Source: Brachycybe producta
Taxonomy: Eukaryota > Arthropoda > Diplopoda > Playtdesmida > Andrognathidae
NCBI GenBank assembly: GCA_036925085.1
Contig: JAUPFP010000010.1
Coordinates: 5,250,996 to 5,314,995 of the forward strand
Direction of reading: 5' to 3'
DNA length: 64,000 bases
Shown here one piece after another: positions 9,590 to 20,809 of this stretch. Position 1 is the first letter of the stretch; each line of letters opens with the position of its first letter. A model generated the notes under the pieces. That model was not told where the DNA came from. It did no database searches and saw nothing but the letters and a program-made list of their open reading frames with translations. The position numbers and the translations under genes are program-made.

Positions 9590-10830
9590 GCTGCAGTCGA
9601 CTGGGTATACTTAAAAACTCAGGTGCCCGTCAGAGCCGGGGAAGTAAGGAAGGGACGTACCTTCGGGCAGTGTCCAAGTATGTGGGAATCCTGCTGGAAG
9701 CAGGGGTGCCTCTGGCAAGGTCTGCAGACCCAAAAATTAACCGTTGGGTGTTTCTGAAGCCATGCCCCGCATTGGAAGCTGTGCTGACCCAACTAGAGTT
9801 GGGTGGCACCTTTCTTCCCTGTTCACAGGAAAAAGGTTCGGATGGTACGGGCATTACAAAGGCTTCAGGCATTGGTGCGCCCATGCTGTTGCCCAGGCCT
9901 GGTAGGTCTCCTGGATTGGAGACTGTTACCCAGACCCCCTAGCATCTGGTATGAAAATCCTTTGCGGATGGGAATACAGATGAGATTAGGAAAAGTAATG
10001 TTGGGCAACGACGGTTGCCCATAACTGAACTACAGAACCCTGCTTATTTGCATGGGGTACCACATGTTCTGGTGTAGATGAATGATCGGATGGTTGAGTC
10101 AATCGTCGACACCGGGGCCGAGGTATCAGTCATGAGCATGTTGGTGGCACAGGAGATGGGGTTACCGGTGCAGGAGATTAGCCTCCCCTCATGTCTTTGT
10201 GGCATGGGCGGGTACTCCATCATGATAGGAGTCATGTACATGAACATGTCAATCCATGGAAGGTCTATCAGAACCCATCTTCTCCACATTGAGGGAGAAA
10301 GAGAAGCCATAATAGGTGTTGACCTGGCTTCTCGGTTTGGGCCGATGGTGGACATCGTGAGGCGGAAGATTTACTTCCGGGAAGACATCTGGACCACCCA
10401 TCCAGATGTTCTTCATGCCGCACTGGCCGATCAGGCTTTTTCCGGTACTTCGCAAGAAGTACACCTTCCGAACTTGTTACTGGAGGCGTTGGCAAAGCTT
10501 CACAATTCTGTGGAGCCTTTGCTACTCCCTTCATACGGGATACTGGAAGACATGCCTGCAGATCCTGGAAAGGTGGTTGGGTGGGTCGACGTAGTGTCGC
10601 CTGCACTTGCTGAAACCAGTTCTCCAATTAGGAGTGGGGATGTTTGTTTCCTGCAACTGTTGGAGAACGTATGGGTATCAGCTCATGAGCGGAAGGTGGT
10701 TTTCTTGAGCTTGGTAGAGCATGCTGGCCCTGGACAGCTGCTTCTCGTAGGGACCCATTGTAAAGCCTTAGGCGGCCATAGTCTGTTGGCGGTGGTAGAA
10801 ATTGCCTAATCCACAAAGGAAGGCATTTAC
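9590..10830 (+). pseudogene. Gypsy protease and linker domain (fragment L)
   Basis: The retropepsin active site appears as DTGAEVSVMS (~10110-10140), with IIGVDLASRFG (~10312) as the following conserved block. Then comes the linker with SPIRSGDVC and ERKVVFLSLVEHAGPGQ (~10620-10740). The frame is open from 10078 to 10809. The copy breaks off near 10830-10870, where a minus-strand ORF2 fragment starts. It belongs with the gag at 7919-9480. Confidence 0.85.
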
Positions 10831-10869
10831 GGTACTCCCCTTAAGAATCGCTGAAGAGGTTCCCGGCCA

Positions 10870-12124
10870 ATCACGTCGGCATTCTGCCCTTTTTACCTGG
10901 GCTTCGAACTTTGCCACTTGAGCCTGGTGGTACCGCAAGCAGTCCTGGCTCCATTTTTTTTGGGGAAGCCGGCAGGACCTCCACGAGAGGTTTTGGCCTT
11001 TTCCCCCACCAGACAACTGGCCACTGGTGGGGTGAAGGGGCGGGTTAGTTTCTGTCCTTGACCACCACCACCACTTGCTGGAGTGATCTTCCTAGGAGTG
11101 GGAAGAGAAGGCCAATTGGCCTTCTTTTCTGTTCTTCGCTCCCTTTTGGGAGTCCCAGACTGCCAACCCGGACAACCAGCCACTGCTATGGATGAATCCG
11201 TGGCAGAAGGTTGGCATCAGGCCAGGCAGCCCCTGGGGCTCCCTCAGGATGAGCTAGAGACTCGGGCAGAAGTCTAACTGCCTGCATAAACCTTGCCATA
11301 GCATCTTCCTTCACCTTCAACTGAGCCTTTCTCAGCAAGGGTCTTCATCCTGGTAGTGTACCGAGCAGAACAAGACTTATTCTTGGTTTTTGAACCATCC
11401 TTTTAGTACTGCTGGTAAGAGTACCCTCAACATGATATTTTTTCCCATCAGCCATCAGATACCCATCTGACAGCATCTGGTTCTTCTGACTGTTGTCAAG
11501 CCGATGAAGTCTGGTCGACCTGAATCATACTAACTTGAGCAGTGGGAGAACTTTCACAGAATCCGGTCACCGACTGTTTAACCGTGGAGGCCTGTCCTCT
11601 CCGTCAGACTCTGAAGAGTCCTCTGAAGAGAGGATAACCTGGCCTCTCCACTGCCTTGAGAAGGGCATCACTGAATCCTCAGTGGTGCATCCCAAAAAGT
11701 CATCCCTGCTTTTCTCCACCAGGCTAGCCAATTCTACCTGGCTTTGGTCCACTGGAGCATCGAGTTTTGCGGTTGAGCGGCCTCCACACCGAGCCCACCA
11801 GCTCACCAACCATAGGAATCACCATGGCTCCCAATTGAATGTCCGCCTTCAGTGACTTCATGTTGGCAGTCGGTGTCATACGTCTCCACACGAACCCAAA
11901 ATTCAATGGGGTCCATGGGAATGCCTGAGCCACAATAGCGTCTCCTGCCAACAACAAACCCAAAAGTCCTCTGTCAGCCAGATCCACTATGGCTTGGCCT
12001 AGCGAGTCGGGGAGCACCCAGTATCCGACTCCAACAGTCCAGCATCTTCCGGATGCAAAGGACTGAGAGATGTGGAAGAACTGTGGCTCCCACCAAGGAT
12101 TCTTTCCTTCTCCGCCGTGGTTTC
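10870..12124 (-). pseudogene. ORF2 fragment (element M)
   Basis: Reading the minus strand from a candidate splice acceptor (TTATTTTCAG ending at 12125), the sequence matches the ORF2 N-terminal half: LHPEDAGLLESD, then the EDSSESDG-like acidic patch (~11600), then TEKKANWPSLP and PFTPPVASCLVG (~10990-11110). Several frames are needed, so it is not functional. It ends near 10870 before the conserved C-terminal domain, cut by the junction with fragment L. Confidence 0.75.
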
Positions 12125-12126
12125 CT

Positions 12127-12640
12127 GAAAATAACCAAAAATGATCGTAAGAATCTGTCCTACTATAGTAGGAAGTGATTTCCACAGATGTTTACCATGT
12201 AAAATCACTTTCCGACCGGACAAGCACCTTGGAACGTGGCCGCAACAGTGCCCAATGGTTCCCACATGGTCGGAACCAGCCGAAAACATGTACGGCCCAT
12301 CCAAACATCTCGAATTTTTTTTTGTTTCTCTGGGCGGCAATTTTCATGGGTTTTCACCCTGCAAAATCCTGTCCCACAAGTGCAAACCCCATGACTCATA
12401 GTAAGAACTGCTTCTCACAGGAGCCGCACAGTCAGAACCAGCTGAACTCCTGTTTGGACCGTCCAAACTCTATAAACTATGTTCATGTTCTGAGGAAAGT
12501 GACTTCCACTGATTTTCACCATGCAAAAACACTTACTGATCATCTGAACACCGTGGAACATTGTGTAACACCCAGCAATTCCCGTTCCTGCCAAAACCAT
12601 AGCCCGGAGGGGGTAAACAACTCTTGCTTGTCCCTCCCTC
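12127..12640 (-). repeat. accgt/cggt array, intron part of element M
   Basis: Minus-strand array of the kind found in the A1 and B1 introns (repeated gtgaaa..ccgtccaaac words). Its 3' edge is the acceptor at 12125-12126. The donor side is lost next to the LTR at 12703. Confidence 0.7.
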
Positions 12641-12698
12641 CCCTTCTAATTAATATTCAGACGACAGATTGATACTCAAAGACCACGGTCACTTGGAC

Positions 12699-12702
12699 CT
12701 GG
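12699..12702. repeat. Target site duplication CTGG (left copy)
   Basis: CTGG directly left of the LTR at 12703-13425. The same CTGG lies directly right of the LTR at 31552-32258 (32259-32262). Ty3/gypsy integration usually duplicates 4-6 bp. Confidence 0.6.
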
Positions 12703-13425
12703 TGTAATGTCCCGACTGGACCGTTACAATGCGTGGCAAGCAGAAACACAAAACTTTTCCACTTACCGGTGACCAAGCTCCGACGATGGGGACGGGACCG
12801 TACCCGTAGCCGCCTCTCTCACGGTGAACCTCGGGATGTGCCGACGCGGAGCTTTCTCCGATGGTGAAACACGACGGTAAAACACCGCCTCGCCGAGAAT
12901 ATCACAGTAAAACACTGGTTTCACCACGAGCCGACACGATTTACCGGCCGATACAAGACGGAGAAGGATGGTGGTGTTTTCTCCAGACCAGAAACTCCTA
13001 CGGTAAACCCCAATAACTGACACGGACACAAGTAAGTGATGAAATAAAAAGTGTTTAATGTACACTTACGACGTGAATACTGATGATGGCAGCAATACTT
13101 ACAGAACTTGGCTGGGAAATTCCCTCCAGCCAAGAGATCTATACAAAACAAAGGCACAAGGCCAAAAACAGAACAAAACAAGACCACATGCCGGACAGTG
13201 GGGGTCTCCCTGAAATCCACCCGCAGGTCTAGTCTCTTAAGCTACCCACAACACACTGCTGAGATTTTGTGGCTCACCAGGCCACAGGAAACCTCCAGGC
13301 AAGAGGTCTGCTGGCACCAAAATGGCTTCTGTCCCAACAGCCTACTGTAGCTGTCAGGCAGACCACCATAGGGAATTCGTCTGCTCATTCAAAAATTTGA
13401 AAATAGAGCAGACCATGTTGCCACA
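12703..13425 (-). mobile_element. 3' LTR of element C
   Basis: On the minus strand it starts TGTGGCAAC at 13425 and ends GACATTACA at 12703, 723 bp. It has a GTAAGT donor (minus; first base at 12766) and a stem CTTGGCTGG / CCAGCCAAG at 13108-13134, the position of the conserved LTR hairpin. Confidence 0.88.
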
Positions 13426-13489
13426 ATTCTCTCAACTTTCCTGTTCCGTCTCGTTAACAGGTCGGTCGAGCCAGCCAGGATTGCTCCCT

Positions 13490-14613
13490 TGAACCTGACC
13501 TTCTTAGGTACCGGACGGCTTCCCTGGCGGTGTCGCGAAAGTGGAGCCCAGCCATTCCACAGCACACCAACGTGCCCACCACAGGCCCATCTGGGTGTTA
13601 TGCTACCCAAAACCAGGATCGAAGACCGAAACCGTGGTGGGCCCTGCCCCTGCCTGCTTTCTCCCACCATGGCAGGGGCACCCACAGAGTACCCCATACA
13701 GTGAGACTTTCTGCCCGAGGCTCAAACCCACCCACCCACCTCGAACACCCTCGGTCCCCGTGGACAAAGATTATACCAAGGAGGAGGGTGGTTATCTTCC
13801 TTGGAGTCGGTAGACTCCTTCGAAAAAACGGGCGGTGGCTTTGGCACCGGAGTTAATCTACTCCTAGCTCAAACCTCTTTAGCATCACTACCTGCATCAG
13901 AGGAGGTGTCAGAGACACCAAGTCCATCTTCCTCCCTCACGGTGCAGGTGGGTATGTACAGTTTCAGGATATCTACATGAAACCGGTCTCGCACCTTCCG
14001 ACCATACCCATCTACGAACTCTATCTCGTAAACTAGGTCAGAATACCACGCGACCACCATACAACTCTCATCCTTATAAGCCAAGTTCCATTTCTTCGCC
14101 TGGCCGAGCTTCCCAGCCTGATCTCTGATCCACCCCTGATCTCCAGGCTGATATAGAGGAGGTTCCACACAGCCAGCGTCATACCGTTCTTTCTGCCTTT
14201 TTTGAGCAGCCGTCAAATGTTGATGCGCCTGCTCTTCTACGGCTTGCTGGTCGGGCAAGTCGCGGACTGGACCGTTTGGATGGATGTTATCAATCTCCAT
14301 CCGGGGCTCACAGCCAAACAACAACTGATACGGAGAGACCTGTGTACTCTCCTGGACAGCTGTGTTATAAGCCCACACGGTGAGCCGTAATTTGTCCCAC
14401 CAGTCACTCTGTTCCTTGAGGGGAAAGGATTCCCCAGGTATCAACTGGGTATTCCGGCACAATCGGTTGGAGATATTTCTGACTTCGAGCGAACTGTTGC
14501 GCATTTTGACACACCAAACATGACTTAACATATTCGGCCATGTCCCGCTTCATACCAACCCAGTAGAAGCGTGAGCGCAGTCTCTGGTAGATCTTAAACA
14601 TCCCGAACGTCAT
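13490..14613 (-). pseudogene. Integrase lacking its catalytic core, plus tail and end of ORF2 (element C)
   Basis: Minus strand. The zinc-binding part (YVKSCLVCQNAQQ, ~14510) leads to VPEYPVDTWGI (~14450), then jumps to the segment before WWDKLRLTVWAYNTAV (~14385). About 340 bp with all three catalytic acidic residues is deleted at ~14440. The C-terminal module (HVDILKLYIPTC, ~13960) and the acidic tail follow. A second deletion at ~13625 joins the tail to the last codons of ORF2 (compare A1 positions ~1245 and ~5141), removing the donor, intron and almost all of ORF2. This copy cannot integrate by itself. Confidence 0.85.
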
Positions 14614-14617
14614 GACG

Positions 14618-16292
14618 TCATGACTTCGGAAATACCAGCACAGTTTTCAACCGATCCTGGATAGACCGGATGGCAAACAACAAGTCATCTGCCACCACGA
14701 ACTTAAACCTGACGTTCGAGTTGGGGTCACGAAAAATTTCACTCTTCACCTTAGAGCACCAGCCATTGGCTTCTTGCTCCTTGACCCAATCCACCTCAGA
14801 ACGGATATGGTAAATCACCTCACCTACGTCAGCTTCGACGTATTCAGGCAAGGAAAGGTCCGCCACATTACGAACAGGATACCGACTCAAAGCATCAGCA
14901 TCCACGTGCAGTGTTCTCTTCCTGTACTGAACCTTAAACTGGTACTCTTGTAGTTGCATCTGCCAACGCCCCAACCTGCCTTGCAGGTTCTTGGCTGTCT
15001 GCAGATAGCAAAAAGTGTGGTGATCCGTTACGATCACGAACTCCTGGTTAAAAAGGTAAGGACCAAACTTACCCATGGTAAACATGACTGCCAAGAACTC
15101 ATGCTCCGTGACCGAATACTGTGTTTCCGCTCCTTTCATAAGCTGGTTTGTGTAGGCCAGAACCCAAAGAACACTGTCCTCTAGCAACTTCTGGTAGACT
15201 ACGACTTCCAAGCCGTACCCACTAGCATCAGTATGTATCATTATCTCACCATAAGGATCGTACATGGTGAGTACTGGCGCTTCAGTTAAAAATGCCTTTA
15301 ACCGAGCAAACGCTAGTTTGCACTGATCTGACCACTCGAAGGATGCATCCTTCTTCATCAGATCATGCAAAGGCTTTGCCACCTTGGTGAAGTCCTTGAT
15401 GAACCTCCGATAGTAACTGGCTAGTCCGATAAAACTGCAGATGCCTGTCACCGTTGTCGGGACGTCGAACTCCTGGACTGCTCGTACGAGATCTGGGTCC
15501 AGAGCAACTCCCTCGGCACTCACTACATGACCGAGATAACGAACCTTGTCAAAGCCAAAGAAACACTTCGGCTGGAGTTTCAGCTCCACCCCTAGTAACA
15601 GTCTAAGGACAGTGAAAAGTCTCTTGAGAAACTGCTTGAAAGTGTTCCCAAAAATGATAATATTGTCCAGGTACACCAGACCCCAGACCCCAGACCCCAG
15701 AAGTCTCCAACTTATGTAATGCCAATAAGAGGTCTAGTGCTCTCTGCATGGTGACTGGAGCATTACAGAGTCTGAAAGGCATTTTCCGGAACTCAAACAG
15801 ACCTTGAGAGCAAACGAATGCTGTTTCCTCAATGTCTGGCTCAGCCATCCGAACCTGCCAGTAACCACTAGCCAGGTCCAAGGTAGCGAAGAACTTCACA
15901 CCGGCCAGCGAATCGAGCACATCATCGATGCGAGGCAACAGATACTGATCCAGCTTCGTCTGTGCATTCAGTTTCCGGTAGTCCATACAAAAACGGAAGC
16001 CACCATCCTTCTTGCAAACAAGCAAGATAACCAACTTCTTCGCCACCTCTTCTATCTCAATCACCCTGGCCGCTGGAGCAGTCCGATGCACTCCTTCTCG
16101 CACTGGAGGTTGCCCACCGGTATTGATCATATGTTCGACCAGAGAGATTTCACCCAACTTTGTGAAGTCGAACGCAAACGTCGAACTCGCCTCTTCAAGC
16201 TTCAGATTGGGTCTAATCTTAAGACACTCTTGGAGGGTGGGTGCCATCGTCACATTGAGCACCTTGCGTCCATCTCTCGACGCCATTCTCAA
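14618..16292 (-). pseudogene. Reverse transcriptase and RNase H (element C)
   Basis: Minus strand. RT motifs: FCMDYRKLNAQT and FFATLDLASGYWQVRM (first catalytic Asp kept, ~15880), MPFRLCNAP, then the YLDD box, which here reads YLDN (~15670), so one catalytic Asp is lost. Just upstream, at ~15680-15705, a ccccaga repeat has expanded and shifted the frame. RNase H follows with HTDASGYGLEVVVYQ (~15220) and TDHHTFCYLQT (~15010). Two open segments (16292-15603 and 15676-14618) are needed. Confidence 0.88.
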
Positions 16293-16706
16293 CTTAGACG
16301 AGGCCTACCCTGGTCGAACCATTGCCTGACCCTAACATAAGGGCAGCCTACACAGCTTGAGCTATCCCTACACCCTTTTATGTTTCCAGGGTAATGGGTG
16401 CATTTCCCACATTCTCAAGCCAAATATTGTACGTGCCAAGCTGGTTGGACATGGCAATACCCACCACCACCAACACACCATGTCCACCCAAGGCTTTCCG
16501 GTGCAGCTCCACGAGAAGCAGTTGGCTAGGGCTGGCATGCTCTACCAATGTCACAGATACGACACGTCATATGTGGGCTGGCAGCTAGACGTTCTCCCTC
16601 AGATGCAAAAAACAAACTTCTCTACGCCTGAGAAAGGTTCTGGTCTTGGTCAGCTCTGATGAAACAATGTTCATCAACCCGTCAACCTTCTCGAGTGCAG
16701 GCGGAA
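16293..16706 (-). pseudogene. Protease-RT linker (element C)
   Basis: Minus-strand match to the linker of other copies (ASPSQLLLVELHRKALGGHG-like block at ~16490-16550), with stops. It is cut at 16706/16707 by the truncated 5' LTR of B1. Confidence 0.75.
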
Positions 16707-17082
16707 CCACTGTGTCCGTGTTTATTCTTTATAAATATTACTGGGAAAGTTACCGCGAGGAGGGTGGGGGTTCCGGTGGGGAGTTTCACCATCACCACCA
16801 CCGTCCTGTCCGGCATGTTCTACGTCTTGTCGGCCGGTGCTTCGCGCAAGGTTTATCCACGGTAAGATTCATCAGGAATTTACCGTGGATTCCACGTCTT
16901 GTCCGGCGGCCACTTGTCCGTCGACTTGCGGCGTGGACCTCAACCTCCGACCGGAACTACCCGTGGCACGGACGGGTGCAAGAGGAGGGCTGGCCAGCGC
17001 TTCGACCCGTCCCAAGGAGGTCAGGTTACGGTAAGTTAGCAAAATTTACCGTGGGTCAGTAACGGCCCAGTCGGGTTGTTAC
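16707..17082 (+). mobile_element. 5' LTR of B1, 5'-truncated
   Basis: Matches 28856-29234 from ACCACTGTGTCCGTG to GGGTTGTTACA. The first ~410 bp, with the promoter, are missing. A GTAAGT donor is at 17031-17036. Confidence 0.88.
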
Positions 17083-17084
17083 AA

Positions 17085-17101
17085 TTGGTGGAGGTGCCGG
17101 G
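17085..17101 (+). other. Primer-binding site (candidate)
   Basis: TGGTGGAGGTGCCGGGC starts 2 bp after the LTR. The same site lies next to the 5' LTR of element C (minus, 31533-31549). It begins TGG as tRNA-primed sites do. I could not match it to a particular tRNA. Confidence 0.6.
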
Positions 17102-17960
17102 CAGCGCTACCACCAGCCTCTTTTGTGCGGTCGGTTCGACCGGAGTCGTGTGGTGCCGGTAGGGCGTGGACGGTAGAGCGTTGTCCACGGTACTACGGCC
17201 GATCGCGGCTTAGGGCGTAGTAGTCCGGTGAAGGACCATGGGACACGGACGGTTGTCCGTGATACCGCGGTGGTCATCGGGGAAAGCCCTAGGTTATCCT
17301 TGAGTAGGACGGTGGGCACGGTGGTTGACCGTGCAGGACCGTCCGAACGCGGGATAACGGTCATTTTCATCGTCAGTATACCGGTAGCACAGTGATTTAC
17401 CGTGCAGGACCGGTAGAACCCAGTGAAAAGGAGAACTTTACCATAGCTTGTCTGGTAGACAGGTAGTACACCGTAGGGCACGGACTTTCGTCCGTAGAAC
17501 TGCGGCGAAAACCCGTCTACGGCCAGGTATACCGGTGATATACTGTGGGACACAGACTTTTGTCCGTGATACCGTGGTAAAACCAGGTTACGGTCAAGTT
17601 TTACCGTAAGTAGACAGTGGATTACGGACTTTTATCCGTGAATCACTGTTCGAACACGGTAAGAAGACAGTTTCACCATTGGTGGACGGTAGATTACGGA
17701 CCGTTGTCCGTGTATTTCTGTTCTTGGACGGTGAAAGAGCTTTTTACCGCGAATAGATGGTGAATAACGGACGGTTGTCCGTATATCACCGGTCGAAAAC
17801 TGTAAGAAGGAGCTCCACCGTAAATCTGACCGTGGGACATGGACTTTTGTCCATGAAACTGCGGTAGTTTACGGTTCTACCGTTAATTGTCGGTGTTTTG
17901 CGGACTGTTGTCCGTAAATTCACCGTATTTTGCGGTAGAGTTCCTTCTGACAAGTGGTGG
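17102..17960 (+). repeat. Leader array of ~70-bp units with GGAC/GTCC hairpins (B1)
   Basis: Units contain a short palindrome of the form cGGACnnTTGTCCg at about 17251, 17487, 17549, 17624, 17694, 17769, 17839 and 17900, mostly 61-75 bp apart, separated by accgt/cggt words. The array lies between PBS and gag. The same design, inverted, is at 30950-31535, and a decayed one at 49145-49560. Confidence 0.85.
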
Positions 17961-18171
17961 AAAGTTTTGCCCGTGTTCGCACGGACGAAATCGGCCAATA
18001 CCCTGTTTTCCCGATGTCTGGTCGGGGAAGCAGTTTGTTGGAAGGATTGGGGTTGCATTCCCGCACCTTCGGCCATGGTAGGCGGCCGGAGGGGCAGCAC
18101 CCTGTTGGGGATGCTGTTGGCGGGAACGTACCCGGTGACTCCACGAGGAAGGTGTCGTAGAGATTGACCCT

Positions 18172-19731
18172 ATGAACCAACCTCCGGCTGGAGACTTTGT
18201 GACAGTGCGGTCGCACCGTCGTGGCACTGTCTCCGGTGGAGCACCGGCAGACGGTGGTGATGGGGGGTTACCGACCCCGACTGGGACAGGCGTACGGCCG
18301 ATGGCCGGCCTGTTAACCTCCACCGCCTCCCGTCCGGTTGGGCGTGGAGGTAATCTCTTAGTGGGAGAGGTGGGAGGGACCCCGTAGCCATCCTCGGTGA
18401 ACACGTTGTCATGGTTGGCGTCGATGACTGAGGAGCAGCTCCGTGAGGTTGCCAGGGGGATTGATGAACTGCGGTGGCAGGGTCATCTTTCCCCAGTGGG
18501 TCAGAGGCTCCACGGGGAGCACTCTCATTTCACACCGTCGCCCGTGCACCGGGGAGGTGCATGGAGAGAAGCGCCGCCGGCTCCGGCTGGGCGGATGCCT
18601 CCAGGAAGAGGAACTCGGACCGCTCCAGTGGGAGGTGGTCGGAAAGTTCCTCCGCCCGTTCAGCCACCGCGGGTCCACTTGGTGGATCCTGTGGATGCTG
18701 AACCTGATGCTGAGACTTCGGGGAACCGGAGCAGGGCACCACGGCGGGTAAGTACCGTGCCGTGGATGCTTGCACCGGCTGTCCCATCGGAGATCCAGGC
18801 GTTTGGGTTGTTTAACCCAGTTCACTCGTTCATCCGTTATGATGGACGAGAGGACATTACGCCTTTTCTCCGGCAGTTCGAAGCCAAAGCTAGGGCTCAG
18901 CGCTGGACGGATGAGGCCAGGTGCAGTTTCTTTACGTACCTGCTCGATGGTCCGGCTGAGGAACATTATGCCTGTTTGGTGGAGTTCAAGCCGAACCTAA
19001 CCTTGCCGGAGTTGAGGCAGGCTATGCTTCACCGCTTCGGAACCAAGAATCAATCTCAGGCCTGTTTTGACCGTTTCGAGGCCATGATGCAAGGGCCAGC
19101 AAAATCACTCCAGGCGTTCTACTGGTGCTTTGTTGAGCTGATTGAACGAGTTTCTCCTGGTGAGGATGAGTCTTGTCGACTCCTCCGATATAAGAAGAAA
19201 CTGCAGCCGGAGATTCTCAGACCTCTCTGGGGATCGAAAGCTGAGACGGTCAGGGACTTTACCACCGAGGCAATGTTGGTCGAGGCCGACATGCTTACGG
19301 CGGGAGCGTTACCTGCCCGTACCCTGTCGGTACCAGGGGCCCAGGCTACGGTCAAGGCCTCTGGTGCTGTGGCAAAGCCCAAGAGCTCTGCTACGGCTAC
19401 TTCTACCTCTTCGGGTGCGATGGCAGCGGCACCGTCCAAATCGGACGGAGCTACTGCCAAGACCGGAGGGCAGAAGGGAAGAAAGACAAAGCGGCGGAGC
19501 CAGGGTGGAAATAAGTCCACAACAGCCCCGTCAGGTTCCAGCCAAATGGCTTTAGGTGGAGGTCCTACTCGTAGGCAACCTGGTCCATGTTTTCGGTGTA
19601 ACCAGATGGGTCACCTTAGGAAGGACTGTCCGAAGGCTGTTGCCCAAGGACAGGTTGCTAGAGTACCACCGGGCGAAAGCCCAGTGGTGCAGTATCTGCC
19701 GGGTCTAGCACCCGTGAAACTGCAGGGCTGA
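18172..19731 (+). pseudogene. gag: gag (element B1), one in-frame stop
   Basis: Structural polyprotein. The ATG at 18172 (MNQPPAGDF) opens a frame interrupted only by TAG at 18385-18387, then runs to TGA at 19729-19731, about 519 codons. The capsid-like core is at ~18820-19260 (FEAKARAQRWTDEARC, TKNQSQACFDRF, LQAFYWCFVELIERV). An Ala/Ser/Lys-rich stretch leads to one CCHC zinc knuckle, CFRCNQMGHLRKDC (~19588-19630), for RNA binding. The same frame and motifs recur at 7919-9480 and 29800-30810 (minus). The first ATG after the TAG is 18424, but homology extends upstream, so 18172 is preferred. Confidence 0.88.
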
Positions 19732-19850
19732 GAGTATCTGTCCACCGTAATTGATGGACAGATGTTCTATCTGCCTGTCGCCAGAAACGAGGGCCCGCCC
19801 TTGTTAAACTGGCGCCGGTCCCTGCAGAACTGAGCTGCAGTCGACCGGTA

Positions 19851-20809
19851 ATGCTTAAAAACTCAGGTGTCCGGCAAAGCCGGCGAAGTAAAGAAGGAGC
19901 GTACCTTCGGGCAGTCTCCAGATATGTGGGTATCCTGCATAAAGCAGGGGTGCCTCTGGCTAGGTCTGCGGACCCAGAAATTACCCAGTGGGTATTTCAG
20001 GAGCCAAGCCCCACACTGGAGCTGCGCTTGCCCGGCTGGAGAGCTGGGTGGCACCTTTCTTTCCTGATGAGGGGGAGGAAGGTCCGAACGGTACGGGCAT
20101 TACAAGGGCTTCGAGCGTTGGTGCACCCATGCTGTCGCCCAGGCCTGGTGGGTCTCCTGGTGTGGAGACTGGAAGCCAGGCCCCTGAGCATCCGGTACGA
20201 CCGTCCCCTGTGGACGGGAGGAGTGATGAGGCTCAGAGAAGTAATGTCGGGCAACGATGGTTGCCCATTCCGGAATTACAGAGCCGTGCATACTTGCGTG
20301 GGGCACCGCGTGTTCTGGTGTCGATGGATGGTCGGCTGTTTGAGTCGATCATCGACACCGGGGCCGAAGTATCGGTCATGAGCATGTCGGTGGCACGGTA
20401 GATGGAGTTACCGGTGCAGGAGTTTAGCCTCCCCTCATTCCTGACGGGTATGAGCGGGTACTCCATCAAGATAGAAGGAGTCATGTACGTGGACATGTCA
20501 ATCCACGGACGGTCCATCCATACCCATCTTCTTCTCATTGAGGGTGAAGGGGAAGCCGTAATAGGTGTTGACCTGGCTTCCCGGTTTGGGTTAATATTGG
20601 AAGTCGTGAGCCGGAAAGTTTATTTCCGGGAAGACATCTGGAATGCACATACAGATGCTCTTCATGCCGCACTGGCCGTTCAGGCTTTGCAGGGTACTTC
20701 GGTACAACTTCCTAACTCGGTGGTGGAGGCGTTGGCGAGGCTGTGGAGCCTCTGCTACTCCCTCTTTTTGGGTTCCCGGAAGGTATGCCTGCGGAGCCTG
20801 AAAAAGTGA
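19851..20809 (+). pseudogene. Aspartic protease (element B1)
   Basis: A gag-protease spacer (LARSADPEITQWVF-like) is followed by a retropepsin with active site DTGAEVSVMS (~20355-20385) and the second conserved block VIGVDLASRFG (~20560). The main frame (19988-20809) is broken by TAG at 20399-20401, where another copy (fragment L) has a sense codon, and by a frameshift between ~20740 and 20800. It would cleave Gag-Pol in the particle. Confidence 0.88.

Noticed and set aside
17883-18404. Minus-strand open frames over the B1 leader and gag start
   Set aside because: Antisense to gag, rich in Pro/Arg because of GC content, with no conserved motif.
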